Numbered from the stretch's first letter, positions 29,114 through 38,843 are shown. The stretch: 53,811 nucleotides of DNA from Pseudomonadota bacterium (GCA_021795795.1 JAJYPA010000011.1:1-53811); one strand, 5' to 3'. Numbers and translations are program-made. Notes: generated by a model not told the origin, from the letters alone.

Positions 29114-29398
29114 GTGTTTATCTACCTCTGCGATGCGCACAGCACTGGCAACGCGGCCGCAACGAAAATATCAACGGGCTGATCGCCAGTACCTGCTCTG
29201 AGCGCGGGTGTGTCGGTGCAGAGTCAGGAAGACCTGAGTGCTATTGCGTTGCAACTGAACTTGCGTCCGCGATAGCGCTTCAGCTTCAAGTGTCCTATCG
29301 AAACATGATGAGCGAGGTGATGGGTAAAGCCATAGCTATGCGCCATGATGCTCCAGATTCAATCCAATAACCGTGTTAACCTCAGACATTGCAACCGC
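29114..29398 (+). pseudogene. IS30-family transposase relic, C-terminal part
   Basis: Three reading frames together spell the end of an IS30 transposase. VFIYLCDAHS begins at 29114. After a shift, HWQRGRNENINGLI follows (29143-29184). After another shift, QSQEDLSAIALQLNLRPR runs 29219-29272, then a TAG, then RFSFKCPIE. The NEN and WQRG motifs around the last catalytic Glu and the LNxRPRK block are typical of IS30. After a further shift come MMSEVMGKA and an end region near 29370-29398 resembling an IS30 terminus. It has at least three frameshifts and a stop and is clearly inactive. It lies where trpG often follows trpE. Confidence 0.75.
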
Positions 29399-29423
29399 AC
29401 TTATTTAAGCTACCCGTGTCTGA

Positions 29424-30932
29424 TCAACCGTGCCTTGCTGCACCATCCACCCCCGCCTGTGCGACGGCAGCGGCGCGGAACAGGGCACGGCGTTTGTTGA
29501 GAGTTTCTTCCCATTCGTTGGCGGGGATGGAGTCGGCGACGATGCCGCCACCGGCCTGAATGTGGAGTTCACCGTCCTTGAGGACGCCGGTGCGGATGGC
29601 GATGGCGGTGTCCATGTTGCCATTCCATGCCCAGTAACCGACGGCCCCGGCGTAGACGCCGCGCTTGACGGGTTCGAGTTCGTCGATGATTTCCAGTGCG
29701 CGAATCTTCGGCGCGCCGCTGACGGTGCCTGCCGGGAAGGTGGCGCGGAGCACGTCGATGGCATTGAGACCGGCTTTGAGCTGGCCGGTCACTTGCGAGA
29801 CGATGTGCATCACATGTGAATAGCGCTCGATGATCATGCGTTCTTCGAGTTTCACGGAGCCGATTTCGGCCACGCGACCGGTGTCGCTGCGTCCCAGATC
29901 GATGAGCATGACGTGCTCGGCGATTTCCTTCGGGTCACTCAGCAGATCCTGTTCCAGTGAGAGATCTTCCGCGTGGGTTTTGCCGCGTGGGCGCGTACCG
30001 GCGATGGGGCGTACGGTAATCTCGTTGTCTTCGAGGCGGGCGAGAATCTCGGGGCTTGAGCCGATGACCTGATGATCGCCGCAATCGATAAAGTACATGT
30101 ACGGCGAGGGGTTCAGGCTGCGCAGGGCGCGATAGAGGTCGATCGGCGGCGCATCGTAGCCGATGGTCATCCGTTGACTGGGCACCACCTGCATCACATC
30201 ACCCGCCGCGATATATTCGCGAATTTTCAGCACGACCGATTCGTAGCCTTCGCGCGTGAAGCTGGCCTTGAAATCGTTCTCGTCGATATAACGAGGATGG
30301 GCCAGTGGCGCATAGCGCACCCGCTCGGTTCGCAGATGTTCGGTAAGGGCATCTAAATGCCGGGCCCCTTCTTCGAGGGCATTGGCCTGGGCCGGATCGA
30401 CCAGTGTCACCAGCAGGAGTTGACTGGAGAGGTTGTCCACCACCACGACCTGTTCGGACACCATGAGCAGAATATCGGGCGTGCCCAACGGATCGGGCTT
30501 GGGTGGTTTCGCAGCCAGCCGTGGCTCGATATAGCGAATGGTTTCGAACCCGAAATAACCCACCAGCCCGCCGTGAAAGCGCGGCATACCCTCCGGCTCG
30601 AACACACGATAGCGTACCTTGAATGCCTCCACCCAGGCCAGCGGATCGTCCGCCTCAGTGGTTTCAATCAGCTCATTGTCCCGGCGCACTTCGATCTTAT
30701 GACCATAAACGCGCAGCACCGTCCGCGCCGCCAGCCCGATGATGGAATAACGCCCCCAGCGCTCGCCGCCCATGACTGATTCAAACAGGTAACTGTTGGG
30801 CGCATCGGCCAGTTTGCGGTACACCGACAACGGTGTGTCGTAATCGCCGGAAATGGCGCGGGTGAGCGGGACGCGGTTGAAACCTTCGGCAGCAAGGGCC
30901 TTCAGTTGAGCAGCGGTTGGGGTGAACGACAT
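29424..30932 (-). CDS. trpE: Anthranilate synthase component I TrpE
   Basis: 502 residues. First enzyme of tryptophan synthesis, converting chorismate to anthranilate with TrpG supplying ammonia. The N-terminal feedback site has [19 protein letters not shown] (Ser52). The chorismate-binding domain carries [55 protein letters not shown] and [18 protein letters not shown]. It is the last gene of rpe-gph-gph-trpE. No trpG lies downstream; the IS30 relic and a convergent gene occupy that place. Confidence 0.97.
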   Translation of the reverse strand: MSFTPTAAQLKALAAEGFNRVPLTRAISGDYDTPLSVYRKLADAPNSYLFESVMGGERWGRYSIIGLAARTVLRVYGHKIEVRRDNELIETTEADDPLAWVEAFKVRYRVFEPEGMPRFHGGLVGYFGFETIRYIEPRLAAKPPKPDPLGTPDILLMVSEQVVVVDNLSSQLLLVTLVDPAQANALEEGARHLDALTEHLRTERVRYAPLAHPRYIDENDFKASFTREGYESVVLKIREYIAAGDVMQVVPSQRMTIGYDAPPIDLYRALRSLNPSPYMYFIDCGDHQVIGSSPEILARLEDNEITVRPIAGTRPRGKTHAEDLSLEQDLLSDPKEIAEHVMLIDLGRSDTGRVAEIGSVKLEERMIIERYSHVMHIVSQVTGQLKAGLNAIDVLRATFPAGTVSGAPKIRALEIIDELEPVKRGVYAGAVGYWAWNGNMDTAIAIRTGVLKDGELHIQAGGGIVADSIPANEWEETLNKRRALFRAAAVAQAGVDGAARHG

Positions 30933-31034
30933 GACAATTTCCTTAGTTTCTGGTGCTTTACGGCGTTATGGACGGAGCGGGGAGAACTACTCAACTCCGC
31001 CATCGCCGTTTTGCCCTTTGCAGCACCGGTCGCG

Positions 31035-31712
31035 TCATGATGCCTTGCCGATCAGCTTGGGGAATTCCGCCATCGAATCAATCACCGCATCAGGGTGATA
31101 ATTGCGGATGTCTTCGCCGTGGTTGTAGCCGTAACTCATGCAGATAATGGAGAAACCGGCCGCACGAGCCGCCTTCACATCGGAAATCGAGTCGCCGATC
31201 ATCAACGCTTCACGCGGATGCACCTTGAACCAGCCTGCTGCGTATATCAGCGGGGCGGGATCGGGCTTTTTCAGGGGCAGCGTATCGCCCGCGATGACGG
31301 TTTCGAATGAATCGAGCAAGCCCATATCCTTGAGTAACGGCAAGGTGAATGCTGCGGCCTTGTTGGTCACGCAACCGACGGACAGCCCCAGCGATTTGAC
31401 GTAGGCAATGCCCTCTTTCACGCCAGGGAAGACGCAGGAATGCTTGCCATTGGATTCTGCATACAAGCGTTTGAAAATCGGTATGGCCTTGTCGAACAGA
31501 GCCGCATCGGGCGTACCGTGCAAATCGTTGGTTAATGCGCGCTCGACCAGGCGCTCGATACCGTTTCCAACCCAGTTACGCACATCGGCTTCGGCACGGT
31601 GCGGCAAGCCAAGTTCATCCTGCATCTGGTTGACCGCAACCAGCAGATCGGGCACGGAATCGATCAGCGTGCCATCCAGATCGAACAACACCATTTTGGG
31701 GGTAAATTTCAT
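31035..31712 (-). CDS. gph: Phosphoglycolate phosphatase-like HAD hydrolase (paralogue A)
   Basis: 225 residues. HAD motif I FDLDGTLIDSVPDL (11-24), cap region with WVGNGIERLVERAL, motif III Lys in LPLKKPDPAPL and motif IV GDSISDVKAARAAG. It fits phosphoglycolate phosphatase, which removes 2-phosphoglycolate from DNA repair or from RuBisCO oxygenation. It is a tandem paralogue of the neighbouring gene, 26 bases away, sharing the DxDGTLxDSVPDL and GDSISD blocks. Which copy is the true Gph cannot be told from sequence alone. Confidence 0.9.
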   Translation of the reverse strand: MKFTPKMVLFDLDGTLIDSVPDLLVAVNQMQDELGLPHRAEADVRNWVGNGIERLVERALTNDLHGTPDAALFDKAIPIFKRLYAESNGKHSCVFPGVKEGIAYVKSLGLSVGCVTNKAAAFTLPLLKDMGLLDSFETVIAGDTLPLKKPDPAPLIYAAGWFKVHPREALMIGDSISDVKAARAAGFSIICMSYGYNHGEDIRNYHPDAVIDSMAEFPKLIGKAS

Positions 31713-31738
31713 GGGAGAACTCGGAAATTGGAGAAAAA

Positions 31739-32422
31739 TTAAGTAGTCGCGCCCGCCAACAGGGATTTCAACTCGTCAAGCGAGTCGATCATGGCATCAG
31801 GGTTGTAGTCGCGGATATCGCGTCCGTGATTGTAGCCATAGCTCGTGCAGACGATATTAAATCCGGCGGCGCGCGCGGCATTCAGATCAGAGATGGAATC
31901 GCCCACCATCAGCGCGCCCGTCGGTTCAACCCGAAACCAGCCAGCCACATAAAGTAACGGACCCGCATCGGGTTTTTGCACCGGTAAATCATCGCCACAA
32001 TGCACATGATCAAAAAAACGCAACAGGCCGGTTTCGGCCAGAAGCGGCTCGGTGTAGGCGCGGGGCGTGTTCGTCATCAGCCCCACGGGAATATCGAGTG
32101 TGCGTACGTATTCCAGCCCCTCGATGACGCCCGGGAAAATCCGGGTGAATTTGCCATTCGTGGCCTGATAAGCACGATCAAACGCGGCGATGGCCTCATC
32201 AAGCAGCGCTTCATCGACCTTGCCATCCATTTGGCCGGTCAAGGCGCAGCTCACTAACGGCTTGATGCCATTACCGATCCAATCGCGAACCTGCTCGATC
32301 GTGCGTGTCGGACGGCCGAGCTCGGCAAGCATTCGATTGACCGCTTCGTGCAGATCCGGCACCGAGTCCACCAAGGTGCCGTCCAGATCGAACAGCACCA
32401 AGTTGGGCGCAAATTGCGGCAT
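31739..32422 (-). CDS. gph: Phosphoglycolate phosphatase-like HAD hydrolase (paralogue B)
   Basis: 227 residues. Motif I FDLDGTLVDSVPDL, cap WIGNGIKPLVSCAL, motif III LPVQKPDAGPLLYVAGWF and motif IV GDSISDLNAARAAG. The start overlaps the rpe stop (TAATG at 32422), implying coupled translation with rpe. This rpe-gph fusion of context is classic in Gammaproteobacteria, so paralogue B holds the ancestral position; paralogue A is the extra copy before trpE. The two proteins are collinear over their full length. Confidence 0.9.
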   Translation of the reverse strand: MPQFAPNLVLFDLDGTLVDSVPDLHEAVNRMLAELGRPTRTIEQVRDWIGNGIKPLVSCALTGQMDGKVDEALLDEAIAAFDRAYQATNGKFTRIFPGVIEGLEYVRTLDIPVGLMTNTPRAYTEPLLAETGLLRFFDHVHCGDDLPVQKPDAGPLLYVAGWFRVEPTGALMVGDSISDLNAARAAGFNIVCTSYGYNHGRDIRDYNPDAMIDSLDELKSLLAGATT

Positions 32423-33117
32423 TACTTTTTAACCTTGGCGAGCTCGGCGCGGAATTCCGAGAGGATCGTGTCATAGCGATTCGCGTCGCTTGCACTGGCC
32501 TTGCCGAACAGAGCTGAACCGGAAACAAAGGTATCCACACCCGATTCGGCGATTTCACGGATATTGGCCGGGCTCACGCCGCCGTCGATTTCCAGACGGA
32601 TGTCGGTGCGACCGGAGGCATCAATGATCTTGCGCGCCTGACGGGCTTTGTCGAGCACATAAGGAATGAATTTCTGCCCGCCGAAACCGGGGTTGACCGA
32701 CATCAGCAGAATCATGTCCACTTTTTCGATGGCGTATTCGAGCACGTCCAGCGGCGTGGCCGGATTGAATACCAAGCCGGATTTGCAGCCGTGATCACGA
32801 ATCAGTTGCAAACTGCGGTCGATGTGCTCGGAGGCTTCGGGGTGGAAGGTGATGTAGGTGGCACCGGCCTTGGCGAAGTCGGGAATGATGCGATCGACCG
32901 GCTTGACCATCAAATGCACGTCGATGGGTGCGGTCACGCCATGTTTGCGCAGGGCCTCACACACCAGCGGGCCGATCGTCAGGTTGGGCACGTAGTGGTT
33001 GTCCATAACGTCGAAATGCACCCAGTCGGCGCCGGAGGCGATAACCTTATCGACCTCATCGCCCAAGGCGGCGAAGTTGGCAGACAAGATACTTGGTGCA
33101 ATGATGAAATCAGACAT
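32422..33117 (-). CDS. rpe: Ribulose-phosphate 3-epimerase
   Basis: 231 residues from [20 protein letters not shown]; the 13 upstream residues of the longer frame are not conserved. TIM-barrel metal-binding residues are in [26 protein letters not shown] and [11 protein letters not shown], with [14 protein letters not shown]. It interconverts ribulose 5-phosphate and xylulose 5-phosphate in the pentose phosphate pathway and, in autotrophs, the Calvin cycle. It is first in the rpe-gph-gph-trpE run. Confidence 0.97.
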   Translation of the reverse strand: MSDFIIAPSILSANFAALGDEVDKVIASGADWVHFDVMDNHYVPNLTIGPLVCEALRKHGVTAPIDVHLMVKPVDRIIPDFAKAGATYITFHPEASEHIDRSLQLIRDHGCKSGLVFNPATPLDVLEYAIEKVDMILLMSVNPGFGGQKFIPYVLDKARQARKIIDASGRTDIRLEIDGGVSPANIREIAESGVDTFVSGSALFGKASASDANRYDTILSEFRAELAKVKK

Positions 33118-33226
33118 GCGGTTTCCCCATAAATTAAAGTAAAAACTGTGATGCAATGTACCCGAATCGACTGGAAAAATTAAGCCAGACCGATTCTGAC
33201 GGGCAAAAATCCCGAAAAATCAGAAA

Positions 33227-33811
33227 TCAAGGCGCCACTTTCGGTGGCAATGTATCGATGTGGGCATCGGACAGACGCTTGCGCAATGTGGCGAGTTGCT
33301 CCTGTTTGATCGGGCCGATCTGAATTCGGTAATAGGTTTTGCCGTTTACGCTGGCCGGGCGGACTTCCGAAGCAAAGCCCTGCATGGCAATTTCCGCCTT
33401 GCGACGGTCGGCCTCGGCCTCGGTGGCAAAAGAACCGGCCTGTATCCAGTAGTTTCGCTCCGGCGCCTTGCTTGCCGGCGTTACGGTCGTCTTGTTTTCA
33501 GATGTGGCTTTGTCCAAAGGAAGCTGCTTGTCCGGTGTCGTATTGGCCGGACCGTTGTTCTGCTGAGGCAACAGGGTATAGAACTCGAAATCCGGCTTGA
33601 CCGGCGGCTTCTCATCGGGCTTTTTGACCGAACGGGCATCCTGCTGCACCGAGCCTGAACCCAAATGCGTGTCTTTTTTCCACAGATGTGAAGCGACGTA
33701 ACCGAGCAGCACAATTACGACCAGCAGCAGCGCAACAATCCATTTCCCCGCGGAACCGGCGGGCGGATTGCTGCGGCGACGATTGGTCGGCGTGCGTTTG
33801 CTTTGAGCCAT
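33227..33811 (-). CDS. SPOR domain (FtsN-like) cell-division protein
   Basis: 194 residues. A basic cytoplasmic N-terminus (KRTPTNRRRS) precedes one membrane helix (about 24-45, WIVALLLVVIVLLGYVASHL), then a Pro/Lys/Thr-rich periplasmic linker and a C-terminal SPOR domain (about 118-190) with YWIQAGSFATEAEADRRKAE and YYRIQIGPIKQEQL. SPOR domains bind denuded septal peptidoglycan. Its place directly downstream of argS is the usual one for FtsN-like proteins in this group. The symbol ftsN is plausible, but essential FtsN motifs outside SPOR cannot be confirmed. Confidence 0.85.
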   Translation of the reverse strand: MAQSKRTPTNRRRSNPPAGSAGKWIVALLLVVIVLLGYVASHLWKKDTHLGSGSVQQDARSVKKPDEKPPVKPDFEFYTLLPQQNNGPANTTPDKQLPLDKATSENKTTVTPASKAPERNYWIQAGSFATEAEADRRKAEIAMQGFASEVRPASVNGKTYYRIQIGPIKQEQLATLRKRLSDAHIDTLPPKVAP

Positions 33812-33854
33812 GTGTGAAGTTACCTGATTTGAATTTCTGGCTTGAATTTTCGGC

Positions 33855-35621
33855 TTACATTTCTTCCGGTGCGCTCATGCCGAGCAACGCCAGACCATTG
33901 GCCAACACCTGACGGGTCGCCGCGACCAGATTCAAGCGTGCATCACGCAAGGAGGCGTCATCAGCCACGAGGAATGCGTGCGCATTGTAGTAGGCATGGA
34001 AATCCTGCGCGAGTTCACGCAGATAATGGACGATCAGGTGCGGTTCGAGATTGACGGCGGCACGTTGCACGGTATCACTGAACTGCGCGAGTCGCTTGAA
34101 CAGCGCCTGTTCGTGCGATTCGGTCAATCGTGCATAGGCGATGCGGCCGTTCTCGGCATCGTGGGTAAATCCGCGCAGCGGCAACTGACGGAACACACTG
34201 CATACCCGCGCGTGGGCGTATTGGATGTAATACAGCGGGTTGTCGTTGGACTGGCTTTTCGCCAGATCAAGATCGAAATCCAGATGCTGCGCTGCGGCGC
34301 GCATGATGTAGAAAAATCGGGCCGCCTCGTTGCCAACTTCCTGGCGCAGTTCGCGCAGGGTCACGAAGCTGCCGGAACGGGTCGACATCTGCACCCGCTC
34401 GCCACCACGGTACAAGATCGCAAACTGCACGAGGGAAACATCAAGCCGGGACGCATCAAACCCCAGCGCGGTCAGCGCCGCCTTCACACGGGGCACATAA
34501 CCGTGGTGATCCGCGCCCCAGATATCAATCACGCGCTCGAAACCGCGCTCGAATTTCTCCATGTGATAAGCAATATCGGAGGCGAAATAGGTGCTTTGAC
34601 CGTTGTCGCGGCGAACGACGCGGTCTTTATCGTCACCAAAATCGGTCGATTTGAACCAAAGCGCGCCGTTTTGCTCGTAGATGAAGCCACGTTCCTCCAG
34701 CTTGGCGATCGCACGGTCGATCAAGCCGCGATCTTCCAGCGTCTGCTCGGAATACCATTGCTCGTATTCCACACCGAATTCCCGCAGATCGTCGCGAATA
34801 TCGGCCAGAATCGAGTTCAGGCCCGCATCGAACACCGTGCGGTAACGCGTTTCGCCCAACAGGGTTTTGGCCCGCTCGATCAAGGTATCGATGTACACAT
34901 CCTTGTCGCCGCCCTGCGGCTCATCCGGCGGCAGGTTGGTAAATACATCCTCTGTCGATACGAACAATGTGTCGCCATGCTCGGTCTTGAGCGCTTTGGC
35001 GATGTCGAAAATATATGCTTCGGATTTGTAGCCATTCGCGGGGAAGGTCAGCTTGGCACCACAGGCTTCCAGATAACGCAACCAGATACTGACGGCCAGA
35101 ATATGCATCTGCCGCCCGGCATCATTCACATAGTATTCCCGGTGCACGTCGAAACCGACGGCCGCAAGCAGGTCCGCGACCACGGCACCATAGGCCGCGC
35201 CCCGGCCATGCCCGACGTGCAGCGGGCCGGTCGGATTGGCGGAAACGAACTCGACCTGAACCTTTTTCCCCGCACCGAACTGCGAGTGACCGAACGTGCC
35301 CCCCGCCGAAAGGATGGCGTCGATCAAGGCAAACGCCGCCGCCGGATCGACGAAAAAGTTCAGAAAGCCCGGGCCGGCAATTTCGATCTGCCGAATACCG
35401 CTGCGATCCGTCAACGCTTCGAGCAGTCGCTCCGCTGCCACACGCGGCGGCACACCCATGGGCTTGGCAATTTGCAAAGCGATGTTGGTGGCAAAATCGC
35501 CATGGCTGGGATCTTTCGGCACCGTGAGTGCGGGCGTCACATTGATGGCCGCGTCCAGCACGCCTTGTTCTTGCATGTGGCGCACGGCGTTCAACAGACG
35601 GAGTTCGATTTGGGCTTTCAA
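33855..35621 (-). CDS. argS: Arginine-tRNA ligase
   Basis: 588 residues if started at the TTG at 35621 (MKAQIELRLLNAV), which matches typical ArgS N-termini; TTG at 35633 is the alternative. There is no in-frame ATG between 35933 and an internal Met, and the upstream part of the long frame shows no similarity. The ATP-binding signature is VSANPTGPLHVGHGRGAAYG (HVGH at 135-138). The KMSK-equivalent loop is VQMSTRSGSFVTL, and the C-terminal DALR anticodon-binding domain ends the protein. It charges tRNA-Arg. It is followed by the SPOR gene. Confidence 0.95.
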   Translation of the reverse strand: MKAQIELRLLNAVRHMQEQGVLDAAINVTPALTVPKDPSHGDFATNIALQIAKPMGVPPRVAAERLLEALTDRSGIRQIEIAGPGFLNFFVDPAAAFALIDAILSAGGTFGHSQFGAGKKVQVEFVSANPTGPLHVGHGRGAAYGAVVADLLAAVGFDVHREYYVNDAGRQMHILAVSIWLRYLEACGAKLTFPANGYKSEAYIFDIAKALKTEHGDTLFVSTEDVFTNLPPDEPQGGDKDVYIDTLIERAKTLLGETRYRTVFDAGLNSILADIRDDLREFGVEYEQWYSEQTLEDRGLIDRAIAKLEERGFIYEQNGALWFKSTDFGDDKDRVVRRDNGQSTYFASDIAYHMEKFERGFERVIDIWGADHHGYVPRVKAALTALGFDASRLDVSLVQFAILYRGGERVQMSTRSGSFVTLRELRQEVGNEAARFFYIMRAAAQHLDFDLDLAKSQSNDNPLYYIQYAHARVCSVFRQLPLRGFTHDAENGRIAYARLTESHEQALFKRLAQFSDTVQRAAVNLEPHLIVHYLRELAQDFHAYYNAHAFLVADDASLRDARLNLVAATRQVLANGLALLGMSAPEEM

Positions 35622-35989
35622 TTCAATGTCCAACGTAATAAGGATTAGCAGGTAAAGATGTTCACGATAGACGTACAGTTTATCCCGGCAGCCATGAATC
35701 GGGCAAAATTCACAGCCCGATTCAAATGAGGACAGCTCAAAAAACCGTCGCGAGTGGCTCGAGTGCAAGGTGGATTGAGCGCAGTGACAAAAAGACATAT
35801 CAAGTAGATAGGCGGGCCTGCGCCAGCTTCGCGTTAGTACCGCCCAACACAGCAATCGGGTCGCGTAGTAGGTTTTTCGAGGTATCCAAGGAATGATCCG
35901 AAGTTTCGGCTCTCGCCCATTCCCCATGCACATCCAAATGGCGCGCGCAGCTGCTAAAGTAAACAGACTGTTTATCCCCTCTGTTTACC
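35622..35989. other. Divergent intergenic region argS/folE
   Basis: About 370 bases holding the promoters of argS (minus) and folE (plus) and a partial copy of the dispersed core repeat (35812-35835). No gene is seen. Confidence 0.55.
35812..35835 (+). repeat. Partial copy of dispersed core repeat
   Basis: GCGGGCCTGCGCCAGCTTCG followed by CGTT matches the core found at 422, 12901 and 15261 with a few substitutions. Intergenic, between argS and folE. Confidence 0.55.
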
Positions 35990-36637
35990 ATGGAACCCCC
36001 ATTGCACATGAGCCCCCTGCACGAAGACGACTTTCCCGAATCTCTCGACCAAAACCCAACTCGTATCGCCACCATCGAAGCAGCCGTGCACCAGATTCTC
36101 GACGCACTGGGTGAAGACCCGAATCGCGAGGGCCTCCAAGACACGCCCAAACGAGTCGCCAAGGCACTGCTTTATCTCACGCACGGACTGAACAAACCGC
36201 TGGAAAGCGCTATCGGCAATGCGTTGTTCGCCTCGAACAACGATGAGATGGTCGTGGTGCGCAACATCGAGTTCTACAGCTTATGCGAGCACCATATGCT
36301 GCCGATCATCGGCCACGTCGATATCGGCTATATTCCGCAGGGCAAGGTCATCGGCCTGTCGAAACTGGCGCGCATTGTCGATCTGTATGCGCGACGGCTG
36401 CAGATTCAGGAAAACATGACCCAGCAGATCGCCGATGCCGTTCGTGAATCCACCGATGCCCGTGGTGTCGCCGTTCAGGTGCGTGCCGCGCACATGTGCA
36501 TGGCAATGCGGGGGGTGGAGAAGGTGAATGCCGAAACCATCACCTCGATGATGCTAGGTACGTTCCGCAGTGACGCGCGGGCACGAAACGAATTTCTGCA
36601 ACTCATCGGACAAGGAGCCGGAAGGGGCCATTCATGA
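35990..36637 (+). CDS. folE: GTP cyclohydrolase I
   Basis: 215 residues from [10 protein letters not shown] (ATG at 36008 is an alternative). It converts GTP to dihydroneopterin triphosphate, the first step of tetrahydrofolate and pterin synthesis. Zinc ligands are C99 and H102 in [14 protein letters not shown] and C170 in [30 protein letters not shown] and [15 protein letters not shown] are the family blocks. This is the zinc-dependent FolE1 type. The stop overlaps the folM start (ATGA at 36634-36637). Confidence 0.96.
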   Translation: MEPPLHMSPLHEDDFPESLDQNPTRIATIEAAVHQILDALGEDPNREGLQDTPKRVAKALLYLTHGLNKPLESAIGNALFASNNDEMVVVRNIEFYSLCEHHMLPIIGHVDIGYIPQGKVIGLSKLARIVDLYARRLQIQENMTQQIADAVRESTDARGVAVQVRAAHMCMAMRGVEKVNAETITSMMLGTFRSDARARNEFLQLIGQGAGRGHS

Positions 36638-37377
36638 GTCCGGGCCGCACCGTGCTGATCACTGGCGTCAGCCGTCGGATTGGGGCGCATCTGGCCGCCC
36701 ATTATCTGGCGCGTGGCGATCGGGTCATCGGCACGTATCGGCAAGAAACAGCCGAGTTGGCGAACCTGCGCGAACAGGGCCTGCATGCTGTTAAGATCGA
36801 CCTGACCGATACGAACGCCCTATCCGGATTGATTGACGGCATCGCCGCGTACACCAACCGGCTCGATGCGATTATCCATAATGCTTCGATCTGGCCCAGT
36901 GATGCCGACTGCGCCCGCCAGCCGGAATTGATCACACAGCTGTATCAACTGCATGTCACCACACCCGTTCAGTTGACCTTGGCGCTTCAGCATCGCCTGC
37001 CCGCGCCAACCCATGACGAACGCGCCACGCGAACGGTGGTGTTTCTCACGGACGCCAAAGTATCAGCGGGCAGCGACGGCCATATGCACTACCTCGCCTC
37101 TAAAGCCGCAGCGGAAAGCACCATGCGTTCACTGGCGATCAGACTCGCCCCACACACCCGGGTCAACGCCATTGCTCCGGGTTTAATCCTATTTCATGAA
37201 CAGGATTCCACCGAAAAACGCGCCAACCGGCTTACCAAGAACCTGCTGCCGTTTGAACCGGGGGCTGGTGTCATCGCCAATAGCCTCGACTACCTGCTCG
37301 ATTGCCCTGCCCTCACCGGCAGCACACTCACTGTCGACTGCGGGCTGCATTTGCTCAATCCCTCGGCACGGGATTAA
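36634..37377 (+). CDS. folM: Pteridine reductase / dihydromonapterin reductase FolM
   Basis: 247 residues, short-chain dehydrogenase. The N-terminal [15 protein letters not shown] has the Arg-containing TGxxxRIG motif of FolM and PTR1 rather than the usual TGxxxGIG. NASIW replaces the NNAG motif, and [11 protein letters not shown] gives the catalytic Tyr-x3-Lys. It reduces dihydromonapterin or dihydrofolate. Coupling to folE by a four-base overlap supports a role in reduced-pterin supply. Confidence 0.88.
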   Translation: MSPGRTVLITGVSRRIGAHLAAHYLARGDRVIGTYRQETAELANLREQGLHAVKIDLTDTNALSGLIDGIAAYTNRLDAIIHNASIWPSDADCARQPELITQLYQLHVTTPVQLTLALQHRLPAPTHDERATRTVVFLTDAKVSAGSDGHMHYLASKAAAESTMRSLAIRLAPHTRVNAIAPGLILFHEQDSTEKRANRLTKNLLPFEPGAGVIANSLDYLLDCPALTGSTLTVDCGLHLLNPSARD

Positions 37378-37483
37378 CAGGATACTGATTGAGGGCTTTC
37401 CTGCCCTTTTTCAACGCAACATGGCCACTGACGGCCAAATACCTTTGTACTTGAATGACATGGCAATTTTTTACCACACCATT

Positions 37484-37507
37484 AAAAAAACCCGGCCAAG
37501 CCGGGTT
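37484..37507 (-). terminator. Terminator downstream of the Lys/His-repeat gene
   Basis: AACCCGG and CCGGGTT form a stem, followed on the minus strand by seven T residues. It lies about 50 bases past the stop at 37555 and also close to the folM end. Confidence 0.8.
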
Positions 37508-37554
37508 CATTTCGTCTTTTCTGGGCAAACCTGTCGGTTGCTCAGATTGATCGA

Positions 37555-37800
37555 TTATTTCTTCATTGAAGCCACATGATGTTTTTTTGCCACTACATGG
37601 CGCGCTTTAACAAAATGCTTCCTAACAACGTGTTTTTTTACGACATGCTTTTTAACGACATGCTTTGCTTTAGCGGGTTTGGCTGCCGCGTGATCCATCG
37701 GTGCTGGAGCAACAGGCTCAGCCGCCATAACCACGCCAGAAAAAGCCACCGCCGTTGCAACACATGCACCAGCAACCCACTTGATCATGCTTGATTTCAT
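37555..37800 (-). CDS. Small secreted Lys/His/Val-repeat protein
   Basis: 81 residues (or 77 from a second ATG). GGAGG precedes the start. A signal peptide (about 1-27, ending VVMA) is followed by EPVAPAPMDHAAAKP and then a low-complexity tail of KHVVK-type units, with His at 47, 52, 57 and 62 (period five) and more at 68, 74 and 75. There are 13 Lys in the last 41 residues. At DNA level the repeats appear as near-tandem ACATGCTTTTTAACG units. The net charge is strongly positive. It resembles acid-shock (Asr-like) or metal-binding periplasmic peptides only in composition; the function is unknown. Confidence 0.75.
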   Translation of the reverse strand: MKSSMIKWVAGACVATAVAFSGVVMAAEPVAPAPMDHAAAKPAKAKHVVKKHVVKKHVVRKHFVKARHVVAKKHHVASMKK

Positions 37801-38009
37801 CCAAAACCTCCGATTGAAAAATAATTAAGTAGACATATAGATAATACACCTACATTTTACCAAAAACCACAGGATTTTAAAAAACAAAAACTATTTAATA
37901 TCAATTAATTACAAATTTATTAGCGCATTTTTATCGCGAAAACAACATATGTCATGAGGTCACGCTATTTTTCGGGTATAAAATCAAAAACGCTTCAAAA
38001 CTAAAACGT

Positions 38010-38843
38010 TCATACCCACAGGCGGCGGCGGACCATGGCCACGGCGAAAAAATAGCCTATCAGTGCGAAAAACAGCAGTACAGATAGGTGAAGCACAAGG
38101 TGCTCAACAGGCTGACCAACAATCAAAGGTCTAATGATTTCAATAGCATGGGTTAAGGGCAGAAACTGCACCGCGACCTGCAAGGTGGGGGGCATGCTGT
38201 CCAGCGGGAAAAACACGCCCGACAGCATGAACATGGGTGTCACCACCAGAACAAAGTAGTAGTTGAAGAAATCATAGCTGCCGGCAATCGCACTCATGAT
38301 AATGGCCGGTCCCACGAAGGCTAGCCCCATCAGAAAAACGACCGGCAACGCCCATACGGCCATCCAGCCGCCGGGCACCGCGCCCAATACTGCGGCAACA
38401 ATCAAAATGGCAATGGCGCTCAACAAACCCTTTAACGCCGCCCAGATGCTCTCACCCAGTACGATGTCGTCGATATCCATCGGCGTCGCCATCATGGCGT
38501 CGTAGGTTTTTTGCGGCACCATACGCGTGAATACCGAGTACATTCCTTCAAATGACACGGTAGTCATTGCTGAGGAAGCCACAACACCGGATGCGAGAAA
38601 GACCAGATAAGGCAGCCCACCCACCTCGCCGACCAGATGCCCGAGCCCCAGTCCCAGTCCCAGCAGGTAAATCAGTGGCTCACCGAAGTTCAACACAATG
38701 GCCGGGCCAATCAATTTTTTCCAAACCTGGAAATTACGTTCCAACAGAGCCAATGCCACCCAACGGAACCGCGGCATTGCCCAGATGGTTCGACTTGTCT
38801 GCCTTCGACCTGCTTGGATTCGATTCGTTGTGGATCGACTCAT
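38010..38843 (-). CDS. ABC-2 type exporter permease, NodJ-like
   Basis: 277 residues with a cytoplasmic N-terminus and six hydrophobic segments. NFGEPLIYLLGLGLGLGHLV, PYLVFLASGVVASSAMTTVS and DDIVLGESIWAALKG are characteristic of the NodJ branch, as is the LSGVFFPLDSMPP loop. It would form the membrane channel with the adjacent ATPase, overlapping it by four bases (38840-38843). In rhizobia NodIJ exports lipo-oligosaccharides; here, next to waaA, the substrate is more likely a glycolipid or surface component, which is inference. Confidence 0.88.
   Translation of the reverse strand: MSRSTTNRIQAGRRQTSRTIWAMPRFRWVALALLERNFQVWKKLIGPAIVLNFGEPLIYLLGLGLGLGHLVGEVGGLPYLVFLASGVVASSAMTTVSFEGMYSVFTRMVPQKTYDAMMATPMDIDDIVLGESIWAALKGLLSAIAILIVAAVLGAVPGGWMAVWALPVVFLMGLAFVGPAIIMSAIAGSYDFFNYYFVLVVTPMFMLSGVFFPLDSMPPTLQVAVQFLPLTHAIEIIRPLIVGQPVEHLVLHLSVLLFFALIGYFFAVAMVRRRLWV

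Larger units (their letters stand above)
28869..29423. other. Intergenic region between FadL-type gene and trpE
   Basis: Contains the terminator at 28927-28960 and the IS30 relic. The remainder (28961-29113) shows no gene; it may be further-degraded IS30 sequence. Confidence 0.6.

Noticed and set aside
28925..29140. 71-residue minus-strand frame opposite the IS30 relic
   Set aside because: The plus-strand IS30 similarity explains the right part of the stretch; the minus frame covers the terminator and has no features.
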